From: Bacteroides sp. UBA939
GTDB taxonomy: Bacteria; Bacteroidota; Bacteroidia; Bacteroidales; Bacteroidaceae
NCBI RefSeq assembly: GCF_002293435.1
Contig: NZ_DBDF01000205.1
Coordinates: 2,030-21,869 of the forward strand
Length of the DNA: 19,840 nt
Reading direction: 5' to 3'
Below, piece by piece: positions 8,670 to 17,008 of the stretch. A model generated the notes under the pieces. That model did not search any database. It was not told where the DNA came from and worked only from the letters and a program-made list of their open reading frames with translations. How positions within the stretch are numbered: the stretch's first letter is position 1; each line of letters begins with the position of its first letter. A program made the translations under genes and the position numbers.

Positions 8670-8956
8670 AAAACACAGAGGCACGGAGGCGCAGAAGAGG
8701 TTTCTCTGAGAGTTGAACACGAAGGCGCAGAAGGTTTCTCTCTAAGAGTTGAACACAGAGACACGGAGGCACAGAGGAGGTTTCTCTGAGAGTTGAGTAC
8801 AGAGGCACAGAAGGTTTCTCTCTGAGAGTTGAGCACAGAGACACGGAGACACAGAGGGTTTCTCTGCGACGTAGTCGCCCTCTCTGTGTACTCTTGTCCG
8901 GGTTTCTTCTTAAAAAGAAAAATAAAACTCTGTGGCTCTGTGCCTCTGTGTTCGAA
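8670..8956. repeat. 80-bp tandem repeat element with inverted end (CACAGAG family)
   Basis: Units built on aacacagag(g/a)cacggaggc and ggtttctctgagagttg alternate in 44-bp and 36-bp versions, giving an 80-bp higher-order unit. 8672-8751 and 8752-8831 are full copies, and a third partial copy starts at 8832. A small hairpin gcgac-gta-gtcgc follows at 8866-8878. The right end (about 8928-8953, ctctgtgcctctgtgttc) is the inverse of the unit start, so the whole block folds back on itself. All frames through it are repeat translation, not genes. It resembles intergenic repeats I associate with Bacteroidales genomes, possibly non-autonomous mobile remnants; I see no transposase. Confidence 0.85.
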
Positions 8957-8981
8957 CATAAATTCTCAGTTTTCAGTTTTA

Positions 8982-9014
8982 ATGTACCTCATCCTGTCTC
9001 TTGATGTACCTCAT
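8982..9014. repeat. Two copies of atgtacctcat at 22-bp spacing
   Basis: The 11-mer atgtacctcat occurs at 8982-8992 and 9004-9014, exactly 22 bp apart, with short atg/cat arms around a 5-nt core. A third, partial copy (gatgtac) starts at 9022, out of phase. It is the weakest of the four 22-bp arrays because the arms are only 3 nt. Confidence 0.5.
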
Positions 9015-9061
9015 TCCACCTGATGTACGAACAGAACATAGATGACTATAGACCTTAAGGT

Positions 9062-9124
9062 ACAATCATACCCAATGATTGTAGGAATCATACCCAATGA
9101 TTGTACCAATCATACCCAATGATT
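9062..9124. repeat. Array of three palindromes with 22-bp period
   Basis: The 17-mer aatcatacccaatgatt (arms aatcat/atgatt, core accca) occurs at 9064-9080, 9086-9102 and 9108-9124, exactly 22 bp apart. Linkers are gtagg and gtacc. The first unit has longer arms (acaatcat/atgattgt, from 9062). It lies about 80 bp past the GH51 stop. The sequence between it and the GH51 gene (9125-9202) shows nothing I can identify. Confidence 0.85.
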
Positions 9125-9202
9125 CCTACCCCACTATACGAGGGTTCCCGGATGAGGTTTACTATCAGATACATTCAATCGCTTTATCCAATCGCTAAGT
9201 TA

Positions 9203-11728
9203 TCATTCACCCTCCCCCTCACAAACACGTATCACCGTAAACGAATAGGCAGGCATGGCATAGGCGAAGCTGTTTCCTTCTACCTCAAAGCCGGAAGAAA
9301 CAGGTTTCGCACCACGGTCTTTCGGGTCGCCGGTCAGTACCGTCTTCGTTGCCGAAGGATTCACCAACGTAGCACCGTCCAGCGTCACTTGGGCAGAGAC
9401 TTCTACAGGAAGCATATTCACCAGCTTCACGATATAATCCCCCGTACCGCCATCCTTCACAACGGAAACTCCTACACGCTTCGTCACTGCATCCCAACCG
9501 TTATTCAGTTTCACCTCAGAAGCAAGATACTCGTTGCCGGAGTTCTCACCGTACATAAGCTGCGTATAGTAACCTACGGTAGGCTTCACCTCCGTGTTAT
9601 TGAAGTAAATCAAGTCCGGATTCCACTGCGTACGCCCCTCTTTGGCAAGCAGCGGAGCATACGAAGTCATTTCCACGATATCGCCGTTACGCTCTACCGC
9701 CGTCAGATACAGAGCCTCGGCAAGCGCCGTTTCCACGTTATTGGGGCGTCCCGGCAGGTGGGCGGCATACTCGCCCAGGTAGACTTTCGCCTTGCTGCGG
9801 TCGTAACGGTCGTAATAATCCTGGTTGTGAATCAGCCAGCCCGGTTCCACATAATAATGCTCATCCACCATCGGCACGCCCAGCTCAGTGGCAAAGTCCC
9901 AACCCACTTCATAGTCAGTGCCTTCATAGAACGGACCGGCAGTGCCAATCACCGTTACTTCGGGATATTTCTCCCTGACGGCATCGAATATCATCTTGAA
10001 ACGCTCCGTAAATACCTCCGTAACCATGTCCTCGTTGCCGATGCCGATATACTTCAGGTTGAACGGCTTCGGATGCCCGGCTTCAGCGCGCTTCTTGCCC
10101 CACGGGGTCTTGCGGGCGTCTCCGTTGGCGTACTCCACGAGGTCGAGAACGTCCTGGATGTATTGCGGCATTTCTTCCATCGGGATGCCGCCCTGTTGTC
10201 CCATGCAGGTCAGTTCATCGTGAGAGTGGTGGGCGCAGGAGCCGGAGTTCTGGCAGGGAACGCCTGCCGCTACTATCGGTACAGGTTCGGCGCCCATATC
10301 TTCGCAGAAGAGGAAGTATTCGTGGTATCCCAGTCCGCGCGTCTGGTGATATCCCCACAGGTTGCGCAGAGGCTTGCGGGCTTCCAACGGACCGATGGAA
10401 CCTTTCCAGTCGTAGATATTGTCTATACCATCGCCATGAGCCACACATCCGCCGGGGAAACGCACGAAGCGGGGACGAAGGTCGGCAAGCGTCTGTGCAA
10501 GGTCGGCGCGCAGACCGTTCTTACGGCCCTTGAAAGTGTTCTGCGGAAAAAGGGAAATCATATCCAACGCATACTTGCCGGGGGCAAGGGGGGTGATGGT
10601 CAGTGCGGCATCCGCGGCGTCGGCGGTTGCTGTCAGTACGGTGCGTTGGTTCTTCCAGTCTTTGGAGGCGATGGAAAGGGTGGTGGCTGCCACTTCCCTG
10701 CCATCTTTGGTCTGCAAGGCGACTTTTACTTTTCCGCCTTTGGCATTTAGCTTCCCGCCTTCGGTAGCAAGCACTCTTGAGAAGAGGGAGAAGTCGTACT
10801 TCTCGCCTTTCTTCAGGGCGATGCCGTCGAAGCCGGTATTCATCAGGGAAGCACCGGGGGTGTTTACTTCAAATACGGCGTAATGGGAGTTGTTGGGGTG
10901 GATGGGGACGTCGGTTGCGATATTCAGTGTGGCATCGCTTCCCTGTAAAGTCCAGGAGTGTGTACTGTTCCAGTTACGGTCGTCGCCACGGTCGGTAGGG
11001 GTGTACTCGAAGTCACGGTTCTGTATCAGTTCGGCGTACAGGCCGCCGTCGGCAGCATAGTTGATGTCTTCAAAGAAGATGCCGATAAGGTTACTACTGA
11101 TACTCTTGGCTTCACCCGCCTTTACGCAGATGGTGGCTTCTACGGGTTTCAGGTTGGCAAAGCGGACAGGGTCTTGTTCCGTGCGTTCGGCGTACAGTGT
11201 GCGGCGGTATTTCTTGGCTTCGGCGTAGCGGGTGATTTGCAGGACTGTGGAATAAGGCACTTCCTGCACCCGGCCTTCCTGTTCCCGGCCGTTTATCACG
11301 AGTTTCTTTGCGGTAGTGGGGAATACGTCTTTCGGTTCGTACTTGCTACGCTCTGCCGGAGAGAAGTATTTCTGGGCTTCCCACGTCTGCAAGTCGGAGG
11401 AGGTGACATAGGCAAGTGCTTCGCCGGTGTTGGTAGCTGCCCAGATGCAATGCCATTTGCCGTCGGCGCGGGTTTGCATCAGGTGGGGGTTGAACATTGT
11501 CTTCGCACGTCCCCAGGGACCGAAGTCGGAGTTGACGTAGGCAAAACCGTCTGCTACGCTGAACCACTTTTCTCCATCGGGACTCCAGGCGAACTTCAAT
11601 CCGCTTTTGCCGTCGTGGTTGGAGTATGAGAAGAGGTAGACCCGGTCGGGTTCGTTATCTACCTTTGCTTGCACAGGGAGTGCAAGGGATAGTAGCAGGG
11701 AGAAAGTTAAAAAGGTTATTAGTTTCAT
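9203..11728 (-). CDS. Secreted GH51 alpha-L-arabinofuranosidase with N-terminal half-propeller
   Basis: An 841-residue enzyme expected to release alpha-L-arabinofuranose from arabinan or arabinogalactan side chains in the periplasm. A signal peptide (MKLITFLTFSLLLSLALPVQA) precedes a GH43-like stretch of about 140 residues (28-165: VYLFSYSNHDG, FAWSPDGEKW, MFNPHL, LAYVTSSDLQTWE) that is far too short for a five-bladed propeller. Then come a beta-sandwich (about 205-395), the TIM barrel (about 396-690) and a C-terminal beta-sandwich. Acid/base Glu566 lies in IGIGNED, and nucleophile Glu653 in VYLGEYAAH. RFPGGC and ELIQNRDFE are also typical of GH51. The N-terminal piece has Asn80 where GH43 enzymes have the base Asp, so it should be non-catalytic. 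It is preceded by a hairpin element and short repeats, with no clear promoter of its own. Confidence 0.94.
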   Translation of the reverse strand: MKLITFLTFSLLLSLALPVQAKVDNEPDRVYLFSYSNHDGKSGLKFAWSPDGEKWFSVADGFAYVNSDFGPWGRAKTMFNPHLMQTRADGKWHCIWAATNTGEALAYVTSSDLQTWEAQKYFSPAERSKYEPKDVFPTTAKKLVINGREQEGRVQEVPYSTVLQITRYAEAKKYRRTLYAERTEQDPVRFANLKPVEATICVKAGEAKSISSNLIGIFFEDINYAADGGLYAELIQNRDFEYTPTDRGDDRNWNSTHSWTLQGSDATLNIATDVPIHPNNSHYAVFEVNTPGASLMNTGFDGIALKKGEKYDFSLFSRVLATEGGKLNAKGGKVKVALQTKDGREVAATTLSIASKDWKNQRTVLTATADAADAALTITPLAPGKYALDMISLFPQNTFKGRKNGLRADLAQTLADLRPRFVRFPGGCVAHGDGIDNIYDWKGSIGPLEARKPLRNLWGYHQTRGLGYHEYFLFCEDMGAEPVPIVAAGVPCQNSGSCAHHSHDELTCMGQQGGIPMEEMPQYIQDVLDLVEYANGDARKTPWGKKRAEAGHPKPFNLKYIGIGNEDMVTEVFTERFKMIFDAVREKYPEVTVIGTAGPFYEGTDYEVGWDFATELGVPMVDEHYYVEPGWLIHNQDYYDRYDRSKAKVYLGEYAAHLPGRPNNVETALAEALYLTAVERNGDIVEMTSYAPLLAKEGRTQWNPDLIYFNNTEVKPTVGYYTQLMYGENSGNEYLASEVKLNNGWDAVTKRVGVSVVKDGGTGDYIVKLVNMLPVEVSAQVTLDGATLVNPSATKTVLTGDPKDRGAKPVSSGFEVEGNSFAYAMPAYSFTVIRVCEGEGE

Positions 11729-11729
11729 T

Positions 11730-11754
11730 GAATTATGAATTATGAATTATGAAT
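11730..11754. repeat. 7-bp tandem repeat (gaattat)
   Basis: The heptamer gaattat is repeated 3.5 times immediately before the GH51 start codon. On the minus strand it reads attcata repeats ending one base before the ATG, so it occupies the ribosome-binding region. No Shine-Dalgarno-like sequence is visible, which is common in Bacteroides. Copy-number changes here could alter translation. Confidence 0.7.
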
Positions 11755-11756
11755 GG

Positions 11757-11906
11757 GCTGCGCAATACAAGTAATTTTTTAGACGCGGATGACGCGGATT
11801 TTTAAATGCTGCGCTATGTTAACTCATCCGGAAGATAACCGGAAGAAGAAAGAGATCCGCGTCATCCGCGTTATCTGCGTCTAAAAAATTACTTGTATTA
11901 CGCAGC
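11757..11906. repeat. Long hairpin element A (GCGGAT family)
   Basis: The left arm (11757-11799, gctgcgcaatacaagtaatt at the outer end) pairs with the right arm (11855-11906), whose reverse complement matches except for a 9-nt insertion and one or two substitutions. Inner parts of the arms repeat gacgcggat. The loop contains tgcgctatgttaac and a small tccgg/ccgga stem. It shares arms and loop sequence with element B, so both belong to one family. It lies 53 nt past the GH97-GH43 stop and 28 nt before the GH51 start on the minus strand. Confidence 0.85.
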
Positions 11907-11959
11907 AGCCTGATTGAAGCTTACGACCGCTAAATTATCATTCGCCCCCATCACCTCAC

Positions 11960-14884
11960 CTACTTCTTCCAGTACTTCTTCAACCTGTCCGCCTCCTTCT
12001 TCGTAATATGAATCACCGCACCATGCTTGGGAGCCGTAAAGTTAGCAGCTTTCATCACCCCTTCGTTGAAGTGTCCCAAATGCGTGAAATTCACAAAGTC
12101 AGTCGTTTCGCTAAAGCCGAAGTTATGAGGTTTGATACTAAAGATGTCATACATCACCACCCACTTGTCCTCACCGATGCGCTTCCATACATTGGGCGCT
12201 TCGCAAGCTCCCGGCTCCGGGTCAACCCAATCCGGCAGATACGTGTAACCGCGGTTGATATCCTTGGAAACTGCCTGTTTGATGCCCCCCGTCTCTTCTT
12301 GCGCCACATAGAACATGTGGTATGTGTCGCCTACCTTCGTGATATCCGCATCAAGAACCGATTTAGCCGCATCAGGATAATTGAACAACAGACGCGGCGC
12401 TGTCTCCAGACCGTCAAACTCCTCATTCGCATACGCATAATAGAGCATAGTCTGTGCATTGCCCATGCGTATGGTGAAGTACAACATAATTCTGCCTGCA
12501 CGTTCATCGTAAATCAATTCGGGTGCCCAGAAACAACCTACTTCATCGTACCCCGGGAAAGACTTGTCTATGCGGACTACATGGTGCGTCCAGTTAATCA
12601 AGTCCTTCGATTTCATCAGTACCAATCCCCGGTTGTTGCCCCATCCGTACTTCTCACCGTCTCTCTCCCAGCGCGTATCGCGCAGTCCGCTCCTTTGGGC
12701 GTAGATGTGCAAATCGGTCATTGCTATGTAGAAAGTGCCATCCGGCGCACGGTAGATGTACGGGTCGCGAATGCCTTTCTGCTCGGCAATCGTATCACCC
12801 GCTATGATGGGCTGACCGTTATTTACATCCGTAAAAGTATATCCGTCATCGCTCAAGGCAAAGTACAGGTCGTGCGTTTCATCTTTGAAGTAAGTAAACA
12901 GGTAAGCGCCCATCTCCTTTTCATCTGTCTTCCATTCACGGGTCAGCACTGCGCCGCCTTCCGGTTGAAGGGTCAGTTGCAGCTTACCGTCAGCCTTCAG
13001 TTTCACCTGTTTCAGTTGGGGTTGCAACTGCTTATCGTCATCATAAAGAGAAATGGTCTGCCCGGCAAACATAGGAAGTTCGAGTGTCAGCTTCAGCGGT
13101 TCCTTCGTACCATTGACAGCCGCTACATACCACTGACTGCCATGACGGCGGGCAACCACCGCATATTTCCCCGGATAACCGTCGATAAAACGAGTCTCAT
13201 CCCACGTTGTCGGCACTTGCTTCATAAAGTCGAGGCAAACTTGCGGGGCATCCGTCAGATTATTGGGAGCTAATGCATAATTCTGAATAGGATTCTGGAA
13301 CAGTACGGCAGTAGCCAACTGAAATCCGTCGGTAGTGCGGCGTGTGGTTCCGCCGTCGTTGCCACGGTTCAACCGTTTGTTCAGGAATGTGCCACCAAAC
13401 TCCATGCTGCCCACCGTGTTACGGATAAACGGGTGCAAACAGGCATTGAAGGCTTCCTTATCGCAGGCGTGCTGACTGAAAACCAAGTTCTCGGAAGCCA
13501 GAATTGCCTCGCTGCCTACATAATTGGGATACATGCGCTCCCACCCTCTCGGCAGTGTACAACCGTGGAAAATAACCATCAGTCCATGGTCGTCGGCATC
13601 GCTCAGGATAGCTTCGTACTGGCGCATGGTCTCCTGCTTATCTCCGCCGAAGAAGTCTACCTTGATACCTTTGACGCCCTGTTCCTGCAACCACTTCATT
13701 TCACGCTTGCGGGCAATGGGGTTATCCATCAGGTTGGTGGGGCCTTGCTCTATGTCATTCCAGTAACCGCTGGAACTGTACCACAGGAATACATCCACCC
13801 CTTTGCCCTGGGCATAGTCAATGAGAGATTCCATACGCTTATGGCCGATGCGGGTATCCCACCAGTTGTCTATCAATACATATTCGTACCCCATGGCGGC
13901 GGCAAGGTCGACATAACGCACCTGGTCGTCGTAGTTGATGCTTCCATCCTGCCAGAGAATCCAGCTCCATGTGCCGCGTCCCATCCGGTAGTCGTGCTTC
14001 GTTTCATACAAGGGTTCTACAACGTCCCACACCACGGTAGTTTCTACGATAGGTTTCAGTGTTTCACCTACCGTAATGGTGCGCCACGGGGTGGAGCCGG
14101 GCAGAGAGAAAGCCGGGGCAACTGTTCCGTTGCCATTATTCTCTTCGGGCATAGGGAAGGCTATCGTATAGAGATTACCATTGGTAGCATCACTCAGGCG
14201 GGAGCCGCAATAACGGCTGTCGACACCTGTTTCGCTGACGAGCACCCATCCGTCTTCACCCACACGGTAGAGGCAGGGGAAGGTATATCCATGTCCGAAC
14301 TGCGAACGCACATTCATCGGGACGTCTGCTTTGTATTCTTCTTCATAACTGGGCTTGGTACGTTTCCAGCCTACCATGGCATTACTCTGGGGAGTGAGGA
14401 AGGTGGTGGTTTTGGCGGGGAAGCGGAAGCCGGTCTTTTCGTTATCGACAATGATACTGCCCGTCTCGCCCTGTCTTGGCAATGTATAGCGGAAGGCAAC
14501 GTCGTTGTTGCTTATGCGGAAGGTCACGTCTATCTTTTGTCCTTTCGCATTGGTGAAGGCGCATGTCAGTTCGTTGGCGAGGTAGTGAATACGGGAGGCT
14601 TTGATACGTGTCTGGGTATAGACGGTATCAATCTTTCTCTCTTTATGACCGGTCAGCTTCAGGGCTTTCGCGAAGTCGCCTGCGTTGGTTTGCATTCCCA
14701 GGGGGGATGACTCGAGCATCTGTTTGCCGTTGTAGGTAAGGGAGTAGGATGCTTCTCCCCCTTCCGGGCACGAAACGGTTAGTTGCAACTTGCCGTCAGG
14801 GCCACCGACGGTTACATCTTGTGCAGCCAGCGGCAATGCGGCTGCCATACATAAAAAGGCTAATCCTTTGAGTTTGTTTCTCAT
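11960..14884 (-). CDS. GH97-GH43 fusion glycosidase
   Basis: A 974-residue secreted bifunctional enzyme. After signal peptide MRNKLKGLAFLCMAAALPLAA comes a GH97 module: N-terminal beta-supersandwich (about 23-285), TIM barrel (about 295-560) and C-terminal sandwich (to about 650). GIKVDFFGG carries Asp410, matching the nucleophile of retaining GH97 enzymes (Asp415 in BtGal97b), and Glu465 sits 55 residues later, the same gap as Asp415 to Glu470. This favours alpha-galactosidase or beta-L-arabinopyranosidase activity over the inverting alpha-glucosidase of SusB type. From about 657 a complete GH43 propeller follows: base Asp707 (GIRDPYI), Asp845 (VLDADITK) and acid Glu895 (CEAPNVW). Both active sites look intact. 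Standard GH97 enzymes end near residue 650-700, so the fusion is the notable feature. The GH43 part is related to the first domain of the neighbouring double GH43. Confidence 0.93.
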   Translation of the reverse strand: MRNKLKGLAFLCMAAALPLAAQDVTVGGPDGKLQLTVSCPEGGEASYSLTYNGKQMLESSPLGMQTNAGDFAKALKLTGHKERKIDTVYTQTRIKASRIHYLANELTCAFTNAKGQKIDVTFRISNNDVAFRYTLPRQGETGSIIVDNEKTGFRFPAKTTTFLTPQSNAMVGWKRTKPSYEEEYKADVPMNVRSQFGHGYTFPCLYRVGEDGWVLVSETGVDSRYCGSRLSDATNGNLYTIAFPMPEENNGNGTVAPAFSLPGSTPWRTITVGETLKPIVETTVVWDVVEPLYETKHDYRMGRGTWSWILWQDGSINYDDQVRYVDLAAAMGYEYVLIDNWWDTRIGHKRMESLIDYAQGKGVDVFLWYSSSGYWNDIEQGPTNLMDNPIARKREMKWLQEQGVKGIKVDFFGGDKQETMRQYEAILSDADDHGLMVIFHGCTLPRGWERMYPNYVGSEAILASENLVFSQHACDKEAFNACLHPFIRNTVGSMEFGGTFLNKRLNRGNDGGTTRRTTDGFQLATAVLFQNPIQNYALAPNNLTDAPQVCLDFMKQVPTTWDETRFIDGYPGKYAVVARRHGSQWYVAAVNGTKEPLKLTLELPMFAGQTISLYDDDKQLQPQLKQVKLKADGKLQLTLQPEGGAVLTREWKTDEKEMGAYLFTYFKDETHDLYFALSDDGYTFTDVNNGQPIIAGDTIAEQKGIRDPYIYRAPDGTFYIAMTDLHIYAQRSGLRDTRWERDGEKYGWGNNRGLVLMKSKDLINWTHHVVRIDKSFPGYDEVGCFWAPELIYDERAGRIMLYFTIRMGNAQTMLYYAYANEEFDGLETAPRLLFNYPDAAKSVLDADITKVGDTYHMFYVAQEETGGIKQAVSKDINRGYTYLPDWVDPEPGACEAPNVWKRIGEDKWVVMYDIFSIKPHNFGFSETTDFVNFTHLGHFNEGVMKAANFTAPKHGAVIHITKKEADRLKKYWKK

Positions 14885-14913
14885 ATTTATAAAGTGTATT
14901 TCGAGTAAGTAAT

Positions 14914-15018
14914 GATTTTAGGCGCGGATTACGCGGATTACACGGATTAATTGCTTGCGCTATGATTACTTAAAAGAAAAAAGAATCTGTGTAATCCGCG
15001 TAATCCGCGCCTAAAATC
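14914..15018. repeat. Long hairpin element B (GCGGATTAC family)
   Basis: Arms of 35 nt (14914-14948 and 14984-15018) pair with a single mismatch. They contain repeated gcggatta units, and the 35-nt loop holds tgcgctatgatta. Loop and arms resemble element A, including an A/G-rich stretch before the right arm. It begins 10 nt past the stop of the double GH43 gene and ends 29 nt before the GH97-GH43 start on the minus strand, so it could act as a transcript stabiliser or partial terminator. It could equally be a mobile palindromic repeat that landed between the genes. Confidence 0.88.
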
Positions 15019-15028
15019 TAAATTATCT

Positions 15029-16969
15029 TCAAAAAGTAGGAGTTACCCGCTTAATCGTTCCGTCTTCATTAAACTCCATGCGGTCAATGCACACTTCCCG
15101 GTGAGTACCCGGACTATCTTTCAGATAATTCTTATTAATACGATGATAAACGATATACCACTCATCGGTACCCGGAATTTGCAATATCGAATTGTGTGCA
15201 GGGCCATAAATCTCTTTGTCCGGATGCTGAATCAGGACGATAGGGTCTTTAGCCACTTCAATAGGGCCGAGCGGAGATTTGGAAGTACCATAGACCACAT
15301 GATAATTGGGCGACCCGGTATCATCTACCGACCACATAAAGTAATAGAGTCCATTGCGGTAAAATACATAAGGCGCTTCACGGTATGCATAGTCCTGCAA
15401 GGTTCCTCCTTCAGGGGTCATTACCGTGAGAGTCTTCTTTTTAATAGAAACCATATCCTTATTCAATTCCGCACCTGCCATATAACCATTTCCCCAATAC
15501 AGATATGCCTTACCGGAAACCGGGTCAGTGAAAACATCCACATCAATCTGCTGGCCACGGCCTACGGGAGATTCCGTAATAACAGGCTCACCCAAATCGG
15601 TAAACGGGCCGATGGGAGAATCCGCAACAGCCACCCCAATCTGTTTACCACCTTTCTTTATAGGGTTTCCGCTATAATAGAAAAAGTATTTGTACTCACC
15701 CTTTATCAGCTTCTCTTCGATACACGGCGCCCATGCATTTCCATTGGCCCAGGGCACCTGGTCTGACTTCAAGTCAAGCATCACACCCTCGTATTTCCAC
15801 TTCTTCAAATCATCCGAGGAGAAAACGGTAAAGTACCATCCACCCCAACCGGGTTGCCCGTCGGTGGTAGAATAGATATAATATTTCCGGGTTTGATGTG
15901 AATATAGTATTTCGGGGTCGGCATGAAAACCCGGCAATATGGGGTTATTGGGCAATGCACCAAGTTCATCCGGCTTGCCCCACCTATCAGTGATAGCTAT
16001 CAATTCATCCCGGGTAATCGGGATAACTGTACCGTGACGGGGATGGAAATTCATCTTCACTTCGCTGTCTATCACCTTGAAGTTCTTCAGGTCGGTGGTT
16101 TCCGTAAACTGATACCTGCCTTTTGTATATACATCATACATCAATATATACTTGTCCTGATTAATCAGTTTAAACGTGCCTGCACCTTCCACGGCATCCG
16201 TTGTCTGCTGCTTGTAGTCGGGTTCTTCGTCCCACTTTCCGGAGGTCAGGGAACGGGTAGTGGCTACCTTGATGCCGTTTCCGTGCCCTTCGGTCTTATA
16301 AAACAAATGGTATACGCCATCCTTATATACAATGTCGCCATCAATACACGACTTCTTATTCTCCGGAATAAAGAACGGCTTCGGTTCGCCTTCCAAATCC
16401 GTAAAGTCCTTGTTGGCGTATGCATAATAAATCACGTCGGCGCCGTCATCGTACTTCATAGACCAGTAAACCATATACTTCCCGGCTTCCGGGTCATAAA
16501 CCGTTTGCGGCGCCCATACCCTTTTCAGCTTTTCCTGTCCGGAGTAGCGTTTCTGCATATTTACGACGGAGTGTTGCCAATGCACAAGGTCGTTGGATTT
16601 CAGCAATACCATTGCGCGGTTCGAGTCCCAACCGTTACCGGACACCATATCCGTGAGAACCATGTAGAACGTTTTTCCATCCTGGCTACGCAGAATATGC
16701 GGGTCGCGCACACCCCCGGTAGAACTGATTACTTTGGAATCAAGCACAGGATTGCCGTCATTCAGCGCCCAATAAGTATGTCCATCCATACTCACGGCAT
16801 AGCACACGGCTTCCTGACTGATGTGGTTCCCTGTAAAATAAGTGAATAAATAGGCTACATAATCTTTCTCAGGAAGAGACGCCTGTTGTGAGAAAGCCGG
16901 GAATACGGATAGTAACAAAGCGATTGCCACAGCTCTTATTCGCAATATAAATACTGCCTGGTTTTCCAT
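15029..16969 (-). CDS. Tandem double GH43 glycosidase
   Basis: A 646-residue secreted protein made of two complete GH43 propellers. The signal peptide covers about 1-28 (ending SVFPAFS). Domain 1 (about 38-330): base Asp89 (GVRDPHI), Asp210 (CIDGDIVY), acid Glu261 (DAVEGAGTF). Domain 2 (about 340-646): base Asp351 (HADPEI), Asp477 (QQIDVDVF), acid Glu531 (YREAPYVF). All six catalytic positions are present, so both halves should be active, most likely as alpha-L-arabinofuranosidases and/or beta-xylosidases or beta-galactosidases. The halves belong to different GH43 groups, possibly GH43_34 followed by GH43_2; this is from memory and uncertain. The gene looks more A+T-rich than GH105 and the propeller gene upstream. 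The 5' gap holds overlapping hairpins. Confidence 0.92.
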   Translation of the reverse strand: MENQAVFILRIRAVAIALLLSVFPAFSQQASLPEKDYVAYLFTYFTGNHISQEAVCYAVSMDGHTYWALNDGNPVLDSKVISSTGGVRDPHILRSQDGKTFYMVLTDMVSGNGWDSNRAMVLLKSNDLVHWQHSVVNMQKRYSGQEKLKRVWAPQTVYDPEAGKYMVYWSMKYDDGADVIYYAYANKDFTDLEGEPKPFFIPENKKSCIDGDIVYKDGVYHLFYKTEGHGNGIKVATTRSLTSGKWDEEPDYKQQTTDAVEGAGTFKLINQDKYILMYDVYTKGRYQFTETTDLKNFKVIDSEVKMNFHPRHGTVIPITRDELIAITDRWGKPDELGALPNNPILPGFHADPEILYSHQTRKYYIYSTTDGQPGWGGWYFTVFSSDDLKKWKYEGVMLDLKSDQVPWANGNAWAPCIEEKLIKGEYKYFFYYSGNPIKKGGKQIGVAVADSPIGPFTDLGEPVITESPVGRGQQIDVDVFTDPVSGKAYLYWGNGYMAGAELNKDMVSIKKKTLTVMTPEGGTLQDYAYREAPYVFYRNGLYYFMWSVDDTGSPNYHVVYGTSKSPLGPIEVAKDPIVLIQHPDKEIYGPAHNSILQIPGTDEWYIVYHRINKNYLKDSPGTHREVCIDRMEFNEDGTIKRVTPTF

Positions 16970-17008
16970 AATAATATTATATTAAAACATTTAGAGAGTG
17001 TAAAAATA

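Noticed and set aside
8608..8959. Two minus-strand open frames with repetitive Ser/Leu/Arg-rich translations
   Set aside because: They are translations of the CACAGAG tandem repeat; the amino-acid repeats follow the DNA repeat in more than one frame, and there is no domain or start context.
12008..14710. Long plus-strand open frames opposite GH97-GH43
   Set aside because: Antisense to a well-supported gene with intact active sites in both domains; no signal or motif in the opposite frames.
11960..14884. GH97 as SusB-like alpha-glucosidase for starch
   Set aside because: The retaining-type Asp410 in GIKVDFF matches the alpha-galactosidase branch; SusB-type inverting enzymes lack this Asp. 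No other starch genes are near.
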